Source of the DNA: Elymus sibiricus
Taxonomy: Eukaryota > Streptophyta > Magnoliopsida > Poales > Poaceae
NCBI GenBank assembly: GCA_039707655.1
Contig: CM077676.1
Location: 185,872,936 to 185,936,935 of the forward strand
Direction: 5' to 3'
DNA length: 64,000 nucleotides
This document shows positions 23,296-35,000 of this stretch, in pieces. Numbering within the stretch: position 1 is the stretch's first letter; every line of letters begins with the position of its first letter. Under the pieces are notes generated by a model. It had not been told where the DNA came from, ran no database searches, and saw only the letters and a list, made by a program, of their open reading frames with translations. The translations under genes and the position numbers were made by a program.

Positions 23296-23300
23296 GCGGG
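23296..23300. repeat. Target-site duplication of Tat1, right copy (GCGGG)
   Basis: Exact match to 13709-13713; CACTA sequence resumes directly after it. Confidence 0.9.
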
Positions 23301-23776
23301 GGCGGGGGAAAGTGGAAATTTTGGATCGGTTTTTGGGTGTGGGGCAAACTAAACCATCGACAACGTCGTGGGTCTATGTGTGACAGGCGCCGGCGGAAGC
23401 ACGCCACACGTAAGTGGAGAGCACTGGCGGGCGATACCAGCCACCTGCCACTGCTATGTGCGCGTACTTTGTACGTCCTCTGTGCCTGCTTAAGCAAATT
23501 AACTATGGCGGGCAAAAGGCACGCTCTCCACTGATGTACGAATAAGCAGTGGCGGGCTCTAGCTCATTCCTGCCACAGTTAGGTTTCATTACGCAGCTAG
23601 TTCTGAAACTGTCTACCTATGGCGGGCGCATTTCCTTGCCCGCCACTGCTCCATCTGTACCAGTGGCGGGTCTAATCTGGTACCCGCCACTGCTACATTT
23701 CAAAAATAGCTGTGGTGGGTGCCCCTCCACGCCCGCCACTCATTAGGGTTCACCTATAAGCCCTTTCCCAGTAGTG
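23301..23776. repeat. CACTA right arm with subterminal motifs and terminal repeat
   Basis: The arm holds at least six GTGGCGGG / CCCGCCACTG motifs in both orientations (about 23420-23745) and ends CCCAGTAGTG at 23776. There is no gene in it. Confidence 0.85.
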
Positions 23777-23779
23777 CGC

Positions 23780-24588
23780 TCAAAAGTGGGTCATTACGGA
23801 GGTAAGGGCCGCCATGGTTCTTGGTTTATCCTGCCCGAGCTGTCGGGCGAGCCATTCATCTCGGATGCTGTGCTTGAACGCCGCGATAGCCTCGGCATCA
23901 GGGCAATCGACAATCTGGTTCTTTTTAGTTAGGAACCGATTACCGAATTTCTAAGCTGATTCGCCCTCTTGTTGGATGACGTGAATAAGGTCATCGGCAT
24001 CTGGAGGCCGAACGTAAGTGCCCTAGAAGTTTGCCCTAAAGGCCTCCTCTAGTTCTTCCCAGCTTCCGATAGAATTGCTGGGGAGGCTGTTGAGCCAGTG
24101 CCTTGCCGAGGTCCTTTAAGTTTGAGTGGTAGGTATTTTATGGTGTGGAGATCATCACCTCGGGCCATGTGGATGTGAAGAAGGAAATCTTCGATCCAGA
24201 CGGCCGGGTCGGTCATTCCGTCGTATTGATCAATGTTAATGGGCTTAAACCCCTCTAGGAACTGATGTTCCATGACCTCGTCTATAAAGCATATCGGGTG
24301 TGCAGGTCCTCGGAAACGAGCCACATCTGGTCGCGTGTTGGCCATTGTCCTAGCCCGCGTCTTTTCCCGAGGTCTGTCATGCCTGTCTAGCCAGGCATCA
24401 TAGCCTTCTAGGCCAACGGGCGCGCGATCCCGTGAACCATATATGGATCAGGGAGGGGCTTATTGGCCTGTATCTTGTCGCGTGGATCATAGTGGTCATT
24501 GAATCTGAACGCACTCTTGGCGTGAGGGCGGGTTTTTGCAGGGGGTTCTGTGTTTACCCCTGCTGGCCGGTCTCGCCCTCTAGGGGGA
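23780..24588 (-). pseudogene. gag: Tat2 Gag core, middle block
   Basis: Runs from the Athila-like joint to the CACTA joint. It shows the Gag core also found in Tat1: D-P-A-V-W-I-E-D-F, H-M-A-R-G-D-D-L-H, and a W-E-E-L-E-E-A-F-R-A-N-F block. There are frame changes near 24420 and 24110, TAG codons in the last third, and a TGA a few bases before the CACTA joint. Its right-hand neighbour at 43213 continues the same protein once the Athila-like insertion is taken out. Confidence 0.8.
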
Positions 24589-24688
24589 TGCTACTTGTGA
24601 GCTGCGTTGGGATTTCCTCGAAGAGGAGAGGATGATGCAGTACAATAGAGATAAGTATTTCCCTCAGTTAAGATCCAAGGTTATCAAT

Positions 24689-27600
24689 TGTGGCGCCCTG
24701 CCTGAATACCACTGTAGCCAGACGGTCGCTACGCATACCAGCCCAGGAAAATCACTCTGGCATGCGCTTTTACAACAAGTATCATGAACACAAGCTTTTC
24801 TATTAATGGATATACAAGTCTTACATGATATTTACAAGGGTGATGGCAGTGGAAAAGCTCTATCTAAGACAGCATGGTCTTGGTGCGGCTCCAAACCACA
24901 GGGATCTGACTGGGTTACTCTTCTAGCCCGCGAACACTCCGACTCCTCGCTAGCGAACGTCGAATCCTTAGGTGAACCTGGCCACATTGAAGGCCGCTGA
25001 GTACTTTTGAATGTACTCGCAAGCAAACCAAACCAACATATACACCAAGCAATGCAATCCATGGCATTCAAGCATGCATTTGTTATCTTAACAGTATTAA
25101 CTATCATGGCATAGCATACTTATCTAGCAATATTAATCATCATAACAGGATTATCTAGCAGGATAACTACTAAAGTAAACACAGTAAAGTAAAGCATGTC
25201 AAGTAAATAATCCATACTCCGAATATTCTTATGATCCAGTACCAAGTCCGACCCAAATCCAATCCAAGTCTTGTGGTCATCCGACCACCCATCTCATAGC
25301 CATCGCATGGCTATCATTCATACCTCTGACATCATCCGATGCCCATGCACCTTTGCTGCAAGTCTGACAAACCTTACCATTCTCTCGTTCAATCTTAGCA
25401 ATAAGATTATATAGTCTGTTCCTCCAGACTCGACACAGACCAAATAGGGGCCTATACGAACTGTCCATGACCGAGGACGCGGCTATTCGAATAGATTTAC
25501 ACTCTGCAGAGGTTGCACACTTTACCCACACCATGGAGCTCCCAGCCTCGTACATCAGTACATGTTCCCATTCGGGTGGACCGGCGATGCTCCAACGAAA
25601 CTGGCCTAACCCGTGACTCCTCTACCATACCACCGACAATCATACCCTCCCAGGGTCATGTCCTGGGTGGCCCATGTGTCACCACGTGACACCTGCCACC
25701 GTCGTGGCCAAACAAACTGACCCAAATTGGGACCGCGCGCAAAAACTCAACTGGGCTCACAAGGTTATCGTCGCCTACCGGGCCAGGGTAGCGCGCACGC
25801 ATAACCTTCCCTCTTTGGTGGTACCGGTAAAAGAGCACAAGGTTAGACCAAGTCAAGGCCGTCCCATACCGGCAAATGTGGCTGCACGAATAAGTCCAGA
25901 TAGGTGGCACTATGACTCGATCCAGCCGACGGAGGAGGTTGTCATTATTAAGTCACATTCTTTAACGTTGCAATAACAACAATAATGCACTATGAAAAGA
26001 TAACAACCCATCTCCATGTTATCACATATGAGTCACTAGTGCTATAATATAATGAGCAATAACAAGTAATGTAAATAGCAGGTTCAACCTAGCAGGAGTT
26101 TAATTACTTTACAAGTCTTTAGCTGTAAGTGACAACCATCTGAACCCTTGCATGAAACCGGCAAATAAACCAGTAGCCACCAGAACGGTCTATACAACTC
26201 AGATCTGGGACGTTACCGGAATAACTCAACCCCGGCTCAAGACGGCTGAAAAGCAGCTCAGAGCATGAGACGGTGTTGATAAAAAGAAAGTAGCAGTTCC
26301 CTAAGACGGCCGAGGAACAGCTCAGAGCATAGGGTCACCGCTACAGAGAGAAATTCAACAGCTACCCGAGACGGCCGGAAAGTAGCTCAGAACACGGGCC
26401 AGTTGTTGAGAAGGGAAATATAAAGTCGGCATCCACCCCGGATGGCCGGAAGCAGCTCAGAACACAGGCGTGGTGCCGTCACCAAAGAAAGGCAGGCAAA
26501 GGTTCATTAGCATCACATACAGCTCACCACTACGCATACAAGCATAAGCATAATAATTTAAACACGCAAGAATAACACAGAGCAATGCTTTAGGGCATAT
26601 ATCAGATGGTCGGCTTGCCTGGGGGTGAAGGAGTACTCTGAAAGAAGTGCGATCACGTCGTGGAAAATTGCCAAAAAAGGTTCCCTCTCGGAAGGGCTGA
26701 TTGAAGGGCAAGGGCAAAATGGTCATTTTCACAGTGTGAACACATTATGAAAATGATACCATTGGAACGGGCTCGACGAACTGAAGACGTGGGCATTGGA
26801 TTCACCTCGATTGGAGTTGTGGTTGAAAAGATATTGACGGTTGACTGTCAGGGACCAATCTCTAAAATAAGTATTTGCACAGAAGTCCCTGGCCAATTTA
26901 ACCGAAAAGGAATAAAGTGCACTGTGCACATGGGCTGGCTTGGGCCGAATCTGTCGTGGCTGCCGCTGCTCCACTGGGCGCTGGCTAGGCCGTGGTGCTG
27001 CTGTTGCTGCTGGGCCGGCCCACCCGCGCTGCCTCCACTTAAAAAAACGGAGGGAGACGCTGAGCCGCTGCCAAGCCGGGCCCGCGTGCAGGGTCATCCC
27101 CAATCTCGCGCGCACACCCGCAGAAGAACAAGGGGCAGCTTCAACCGGCGATAGCCGGAGCTATAGGTGCAGGCGAGGTATCGGCCGTGGCGGAGGTCAT
27201 CTCTGGCGAGCTCGGGCTTGAAGCTCCGGTGGTTCCCGGGTTAGGAAAGTGCTCGGGAGAGCCTCGGAATAGTGGTGGTAATGTCCTGGTGCGGCTATAG
27301 CAGCAATGGGGGCCGGAGTGGAGTGAATTTAGGTGGAAGAGGGCGGCAGCCATGGCGGCAGAGAGGAGAGATTGGGCGCCGGAGCTTGCTCCTTCGGGTA
27401 GGGGAGGATCTAGGAGGGAGAGGGAGGCTGCCGGGGGGTGTGGTGTGGCTCGGGGAGAGGCTCAGCCGGGGCTATTTCTAGCCGGCCGTGGCGTGCGGAT
27501 GGGGCTGGCCGCCATGGCGTTCTTAGCCAAAAACTGGTGCTCGAGGACACGCGGAGGGCGGAGGCGATGTTGGCAGAGGTTCTGGGAGAGTGGAGAACCT

Positions 27601-29165
27601 TGGGAGTGCTCGAGAGAGATCGAGGGAGAAGAAGATAGAGAGGAAGGCGACGCCGGCGAGTCATGGGCGGAACAGAGCCATGGCGGAGCTTGTCGCGCTC
27701 TGGCGAGGAAGAGAACGACGGGGGAAGTGACCGGAGATGGGGGTGTGGACGACGGGGAGTCAGGTCGGCACCAGAGGACACGCCATGGCAGCTTGAGCTG
27801 TCCTGCCCGACGCGACGACCGCGTAGAGCACAATTCCTGCGTGCAGTTCACGCGGTCACCACGCGCACTACAGGCTCTGGCACTCTCCTGCTTGTCAAAA
27901 CTTGTCAAACAGCTCCCTCACTGATCAAATAGATAAGAGAGGTGGCTGGGATAATCTAGATAGCTCTGAGGTGAGAGAAACTTGCTGAAACAGATTCTGA
28001 CAGTAAACTTGGGGACCAAGCTGAGATAAAATGGCTCAGCAAGAGGGATTGAGATGTTGTCAAATTGATATGGGGTAGGAAGGAGTATATGCTGGAAAAT
28101 TTTGGAGGCATTTGAACAAGATTTGCACACACTTCCTTTGGAATGCCAAATCTGGTCCAGAAACTGAATCTGGATGTTGCACTCATCTAGCTGAGTGAAA
28201 TGAGCTGAATTTTGGTGGATAGTGATGATTTGGATATATGGAGATGCTGGTAAAATTTCAGCTCATTTGGACATACCAAAATGGTACTTCCTTCACAGAG
28301 CTGCAATCTGGACAGAAACTTAGGAAAATTGCTGGGGAAAATTGGCCAGGTGAAATGGGCTGGTTTTTGGTATCCATGGGTTGTTTATCATGGTTAACCA
28401 TCCTGAAAAGTTTCAGCCCAAAAAGATCAAGGGAGCAAGCACTTCCTTTGCAAACAGGAAATCTGGACAGAATTTGCAAATGGATGTTGTGCTCAAAATT
28501 TGGTCTATGGAACTTGGGATCTTGATGGAAATGGTGAAGATATGGATAGGAGAAGCTCCACAAATTATTTGGGATTTTTCCTGGCTACCAAAATGGTAGT
28601 TCCTTTGGAAAGTGCCCAAATTGCAATATTGGCTATAAATAGGAAAATGCAATTTCCCTTATTTAAGTATTGCCAATATTTTTATTGGAGCTCAATATGA
28701 TCACAAAGAATATCTCCACAAGTTTTCATGAACTTTGGAGATGGATAGATATTTTCCTGGATTTAATTCCTTTAACTGGCAGAAAAAAGAATGAATTTTA
28801 AATGAAAAATATTGCAAAAGACTTGGCAATATTTTCGCATATCCAGGGTTTATAGATGTGGGATGATCACTGGGAAAAGTTTGGGAGGCAACAGATCAAA
28901 AGAAATTGGGGTTCCTTTGTAACGGAAGGAATTAGGGTTTCCCTTCCGGTAGATCGGAGAGTAGGGTTTCGGTGGCAAAATGCTGAGAAAATATCTTGGG
29001 TGACAAGATTGGTCTGGAGAGAATCTCTGGTTGGATAGGGAAGGCAAGGCTAACTGACCATCTTCATATACCCAAGAGCGAGAGAAAATCCAATAACATC
29101 GAAAAAAGACGGGAGTCAAATCCCGTGAAGGAAAAAAAACAAGGAGCGAAAACCAGGGTGTCACA
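24689..29165 (-). repeat. 3' LTR of the long-LTR element (4477 bp)
   Basis: Non-coding; the open frames within it occur twice because the partner LTR carries them too. Compared with the partner it lacks about 88 bases (partner about 34492-34580). At the promoter position it reads TAGAAATA on the minus strand (27480-27473), where the partner has TATAAATA. Confidence 0.9.
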
Positions 29166-29181
29166 AACCTACCCCCTTAAC
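29166..29181 (-). promoter_or_regulatory. Polypurine tract of the long-LTR element
   Basis: On the minus strand GTTAAGGGGGTAGGTT touches the 3' LTR. Confidence 0.7.
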
Positions 29182-32000
29182 AAAATCTCGTCCTCGAGAT
29201 TTCCAGGCTTACCTCCCGGTGAAGGGGACTTACTTGCATGCGACTTGGATCCATCAGCTGTCTTGTCTTCATTGATTTACTAGTCCTTCGAACTGTCTCT
29301 TCTGACGGCTCGGGTGTTGTCTTTCCTCACAGCTATATTGAATCCTTCTCTTTTCTGTCAGGCAAACCCTTTGTCCTGGTAGTTTGTTGCCTACGCTTGG
29401 AGGGTAGCTCATAATGTCGACAAATATTTTTGTTTCCATGACCTGGAGCTAGCTGTTTCGGGTTTTTGTTGCGATACTCCTTACCCTGGTTGCCAAGGGC
29501 GAGACATCCTTTCTGGATACAAGGATCACGTGCTCATGTGGCCTCGAGTGACTAGGGGCGGCTTTCTTTCTGCCTTGTTAGAATGCTCAGTCTGGCTCTG
29601 GGTTCCGTACGAGGTGTTTCCTCCCGTCTCTTGTATTTTGACTTCGTCCTCAGGTGACTCCCAACTGAAATGTCGGGCCTGATCACAAAGTAATCATAGA
29701 CGGTAATCTCTGAGGTGGCTCTGCCATATATAGCCTTTGTGGTCCTTGCTATGACCACTGAGCTGACATAGTTTGCTATCCTTTGGTGTATCTTTCGGAG
29801 CATATCGTCTTAACTTGGTTGATGGCCCATATTCATGATGAGTATGACATGTTGGCTACATTGTTGTGGCCGTATATGCAAGAGTCTGACAATGATTGGC
29901 AGTATCACCTTGGCTGTGAAGCTTTACTTTTGTTGACTGTCACAGAGGTTGCTTACCCAAAACTTCTTTGTTCGTGAGGGTCCCTTTTTGTGGACCCATC
30001 ATGACCTGCCAACACGGCTCCTTGGTCATATCCCAGCTTGTCGGGCTTGTACTCACACTTACTCTTGCATATCTCGTAGGGGTTGCTGTGTGCATATCCT
30101 TCTTTGAACTATGATGCCGATGCTTCTCTGAACACAGTCATTCCCGTGTACGAGTGGCTCGCATGAACTGATCCACTGGACTGCATGCTCACAACATGTG
30201 CAAGTGTAGGATAATTCCTTTCACAACCATTGAGTTCTGAGGTGGATGTGTGTCTAGACTAGTTCGTGCTTCTGACAAGATTGTCATGGGCACGATGGCG
30301 TGCCGAGGAAGGCTGAATACCTTATGCTCGAAGCTTCTGTCAAGGTAGCGTGCCGAGGAAGGCTGGGTAGCGTACCCCAGAACTTTCCCCTCAGGTTGTT
30401 TACTGGGGAAGGTCAAGTGCCTTATGCCAGAAGCTTTTCGTGGCAGCACACTGAGGAAGATGGGAGTGCCATACCCCAGAAGATTTTCTTGCCAAGTGGT
30501 GTAGCGAGGAAAGTTGGGAGTCTTGCGTCGTAAGCTCCTTCTGATAGCTTGCAGAGGAAGGCTGGGTTCCTTGTACCAAAAGCCTTATACTGTGATATGC
30601 GGTCGGATCTATGGCCGTTTCTAACTTCCTTCTGAGATATCCGGAATTTATCCATAGCAAAGCCAAAACTTGGTGTAGGCCATACCTTGACTGAAGATAT
30701 TCCGATAGTCATGCACACCACTTGTTCTTCTGCTGGTCTAATCATTGTTGCTGTAGAGATTGCACAACTGATGCAGACTTCATGTTGGTAATTGCTCCGA
30801 GATACCAGATGTTGCCGGTAGCAAGCAGCTGACGGATAATTCCATTTGGTTTAGCTGAACTTCCAGGCATTTGAAATTCTCATTTATTCTTGGCAGTCGT
30901 GAGCTTATCCATATCTCTCGCAAACCTTGTTCACTTTGCCAGGAAAATTTTGTATATGCACCGGTAAATTAACAGAATATGCCTTGAAATTTGTACCAAC
31001 ATACTAGAGTTTTGTTGTTACTCTCGGCTCGTTCACATTCTTGAAATATGTCTTCTGTGGGGAGTAAATGGCTCTTGAGTCCATTGGAAAAAAGACTCGA
31101 GGTTCACCCCACTGACTGAAATAATCCTTGTGTTGAGGGTGGAATAATTTGTCCCTTCTGATGTCCATTGCTGACAACTCATCTGACTACTTTTCAAATG
31201 TGAGCTGTTCTGAGGCAAACTCCCTCGGGTATATTCTGGCCTTGTCGATTGCACGCAGAGTCTGCTTTTGACCCATTCTTCATTCTTGACAGAACTGGTG
31301 TTGCTGTTCTGAATATCGGGTAGTTGGCTTGGCTTGACTCTTACTGAGTTTGGATTATTGGGTATTATCCAAGTTGTATGCTGGTCTTCTTGACAGCACT
31401 TGTGGATGGATCCAGTCGGAGCGACAGAACGAAATCGAGAAAAGAAACAAGAACCGCGAAAACCAAAAAGCCAATAAAGCTCAAATTTTGCGGACCTTAT
31501 ACATGTGGCCAAAGATTCACCAGTATAACTAATATAGCGCACTCGATGTATCTCTAAGGATTTAGAAGCAAAACTACACAGTGCTCCTGGTAGCAACTGG
31601 TGTCCAGCTCCTACTACTTCCTTAGGGAACATCAAACTCGACGCACGACCATAGCTAAAGTGGCTTAGTCAACGATCGTAGGGTTGTCGGGGAAAGATGG
31701 AATTTATAGGCGTTTCCCAAAGGAAACTAGATTTGAGAAGAGAAATGCCATGGTTAGCAAGCAAGGTAGGGATATCTGGTTCACCTAGGGGTTCAGGGCT
31801 CACGGGTCGTTGCCTGGTGCACACATTTCCCACCGGAGGCAAGGGCCACGAGAGTTGGGGTCTGATGGAGCCAAAAGCCTATGGGTTGACTTATGATCAA
31901 TAGTAGCCGTGCCTGTCTGGCAACGATGGCTGAAATCCATCGGGGCTTTCTACTGAGCAAGAGGCAATGGAGTCTGGCTAGGGTAACCTACTGCCAACCT
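29182..32000 (-). other. Interior of the long-LTR element, no coding capacity
   Basis: All frames on both strands are short (under about 200 codons) and none shows a Gag, protease, reverse-transcriptase or integrase motif. The longest, on the minus strand at 31635-31033, has no recognisable domain. A family of degenerate direct repeats occupies 30296-30590. The remainder shows nothing I can name. Confidence 0.75.
30296..30590. repeat. About six degenerate direct repeats of roughly 50 bp
   Basis: Each unit has the form GAGGAAGGCTGGGT, then a TACCCCAGAA- or TATGCTCGAAGCTT-like part. Units start near 30300, 30350, 30400, 30450, 30500 and 30548. Similarity is clear but imperfect. Confidence 0.7.
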
Positions 32001-32013
32001 GGCTCTGATACCA
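32001..32013 (-). promoter_or_regulatory. Primer-binding site of the long-LTR element (initiator tRNA-Met type)
   Basis: On the minus strand TGGTATCAGAGCC lies five bases inside the 5' LTR. This is the common plant primer site complementary to the initiator tRNA-Met. Confidence 0.85.
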
Positions 32014-32018
32014 TCCGT

Positions 32019-35000
32019 TGTGGCGCCCCGCCTGAATACCACTGTAGCCAGACGGTCGCCGCACATACCAGCCCAGGAAAATCACTCTGGCATGCGCTTT
32101 TACAACAAGTATCATGAACACAAGCTTTTCTATTAATGGATATACAAGTCTTACATGATATTTACAAGGGTGATGGAAGCGGAAAAGCTCTATCTAAGGC
32201 AGGATGGTCTTGGTGCGGCTCCAATCCACAGGGATCTGACTGGGTTACTGTTCTAGCCCGCGAACACTCCGGCTCCTCGCTAGCGAACGTCGAATCCTTA
32301 GGTGAACCTGGCCACATTGAAGGCCGCTGAGTACTTTTGAATGTACTCGCAAGCAAACCAAACCAACATATACACCAAGCAATGCAATCCATGGCATTCA
32401 AGCATGCATTTGTTATCTTAACAGTATTAACTATCATGGCTTAGCATACTTATCTAGCAATATTAATCATCATAACAGGATTATCTAGCAGGATAACTAC
32501 TAAAGTAAACACAGTAAAGTAAAGCATGTCAAGTAAATAATCCATACTCCGAATATTCTTATGATCCAGTACCAAGTCCGACCCAAATCCAATCCAAGTC
32601 TTGTGGTCATCCGACCACCCATCTCATAGCCATCGCCTGGCTATCATTCATACCTCTGACATCATCCGATGCCCATGCACCTTTGCTGCAAGTCTGACAA
32701 ACCTTACCATTCTCTGGTTCAGTCTTAGTAATAAGATTATATAGTTTGTTCCTCCAGACTCGACACAGACCAAATAGGGGCCTATACGAACTGTCCATGA
32801 CCGAGGACGCGGCTATTCGAATAGATTTACACTCTGCAGAGGTTGCGCACTTTACCCACACCATGGAGCTCCCGGCCTCGTACATCAGTACATGTTCCCA
32901 TTCGGGTGGACCGGCGATGCTCCAACGAAACTGACCTAACCCGTGACTCCTCTACCGTACCACCGACAATCATACCCTCCCAGGGTCATGTCCTGGGTGG
33001 CCCCTGTGTCACCCCGTGACACGTACCACCGTCGTGGCCAAACAAACTGTCCCAAACGGGGACCGCGCGCAAAAACTCAACTGGGCTCACAAGGTTATCG
33101 TCGCCTACCGGGCCAGGGTAGCGCGCACGCATAACCTTCCCTCTTTGGTGGTACCGGTGAAAGAGCACGAGGTTAGACCACGTCAAGGCCGTCCCATACC
33201 GGCAAATGTGGCTGCACGAATAAGTCTGGATAGGTGGCACTATGACTCGATCCAGCCGACAGAGGAGGTTGTCATTATTAAGTCACATTCTTTAACATTG
33301 CAATAACAACAATAATGCACGATGAAAAGATAACAACCCATCTCCATGTTATCACATACAAGTCACTAGTGCTATAATATAATGAGCAATAGCAAGTAAT
33401 GTAAATAGCAGGTTCAACCTAGCAGGAGTTTAGTTACTTTACAAGTCTTTAGCTATAAGTGACAACCATCTGAACCCTTGCATGAAACCGGCAAATAAAC
33501 CAGTAGCCACCAGAACAGTCTTTACAACTCAGATCTGGGACGTTACCGGAATAACTCAACCCTGGCTCAAGACGGCTGAAAAGCAGCTCAGAGCATGAGA
33601 CGGTGTTGATAAAAAGAAAGTAGCAGTTCCCTAAGACGGACGAGGAACAGCTCAGAGCATAGGGTCACCGCTACAGAGAGAAATTCAACAGCTGCCCGAG
33701 ACGGCCGAAAAGCAGTTCAGAACACGGGCCAGTTGTTGAGAAGGGAAATATAAAGTCGGCATCCACCCCGGATGGCCGGAAGCAGCTCAGAACACAGGCG
33801 TGGTGCCGTCACCAAAGAAAGGCAGGCAAGGGTTCATTAGCGTCACATACAGCTCACCACTATGCATACAAGCATAAGCATAATAATTTAAACATGCAAG
33901 AATAACACAGAGCAATGCTTTAGGGCATATATCAGATGGTCGGCTTGCCTGGGGGTGAAGGAGTACTCCGGAAGAAGTGCGATCACGTCGTGGAAAATTG
34001 CCGGAAAAGATTCCCTCTCGGAAGGGCTGATTGAAGGGCAAGGGCAAAATGGTCATTTTCACAGTGTGAAAAAATTATGAAAATGATACCATTGGAAGAG
34101 GCTCGACGAACTGAAGACGTGGGCGTTGGATTCACCTCGATTGGAGTTGTGGTTGAAAAGATATTGACGGTTGACTATCAGGGACCAATCTGTAAAATAA
34201 GTATTTGCACAGAAGTCCCTGGCCGATTTAACCGAAAATGAATAAAGTGCACTGTGCACTTGGGCTGGCTTGGGCCGAATCTGCCGCGGATGCCGCTACT
34301 CCACTGGGCGCTGGCTAGGCCGTGGGGCTGCTGTTGCTTCTGGGCCGGCCCAACCGCGCTGCCTCCACTTAAAAAAAACGGAGGGAGACGCTGAGCCGCT
34401 GCCAGGCCGGGCCTGCGTGCAGGGTCATCCCCAACCTCGCGCGCACACCCGCAGGAGAACGGGGGCAGCTTCAACCGGCGATAGCCGGAGCTATAGGCTA
34501 TCCCCCGAGGAGCTCCGACCACCGGCGTGCTCAGAATGGAGTGCCGCATCCATCCCCGGGTGGCACGGCCGCCGGGGAGCACTAGAGCAGGCGAGGTATC
34601 GGCCGTGGTGGAGGTCATCTCCGGCGAGCTCGGGCTCGAAGCTCCGGTGGTTCCCGGGTTAGGAAAGGGCTCGGGAGAGCCTCGTAATAGTGGTGGTAGT
34701 GTCCTGGTGCGGCTATAGCAGCAATGGGGGCCTGAGTGGAGTGAATTTTGGTGGAAGAGGGCGGCAGAGAGGAGAGATTGGGCGCCAGAGCTTGCTCCTT
34801 CGGGCAGGGGAGGATCTAGGAGGGAGAGGGAGGCTGCTGGGGGGTGTGGTGTGGCTCAGGGAGAGGCTCGGTCGGGGCTATTTATAGCCGGCCGTGGCGT
34901 GCGGATGGGGCTGGCCGCCGTGGCGTTCTTAGCCGAAAACTGGTGCTTGGGGACACGCAGAGGGCGGAGGCGATGTCGGCAGAGGTTCTGGGAGAGTGGA

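Larger units (their letters stand above)
10560..23776. mobile_element. CACTA (En/Spm-type) DNA transposon carrying a Ulp1-like gene, split by Tat1
   Basis: The left end begins CACTACTGAGGAATG and the right end, read on the minus strand, begins CACTACTGGGAAAGG. Both are flanked by the 3-bp duplication CGC (10557-10559 and 23777-23779), as known for CACTA elements. Both ends carry many copies of a GTGGCGGG-type motif. Without Tat1 the element is about 3.6 kb (10560-13713 plus 23301-23776). No TNP2/TNPD-like transposase frame is visible, so it is presumably non-autonomous. Confidence 0.88.

Noticed and set aside
27141..27924. GC-rich frames up to 190 codons, repeated at 34270-35338
   Set aside because: They are inside the LTRs of the long-LTR element, are not conserved in length between the two LTRs and show no domain.
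30296..30590. Possible CRISPR-like repeat array
   Set aside because: Repeats are degenerate, spacers are not of constant length and the DNA is plant retroelement interior.
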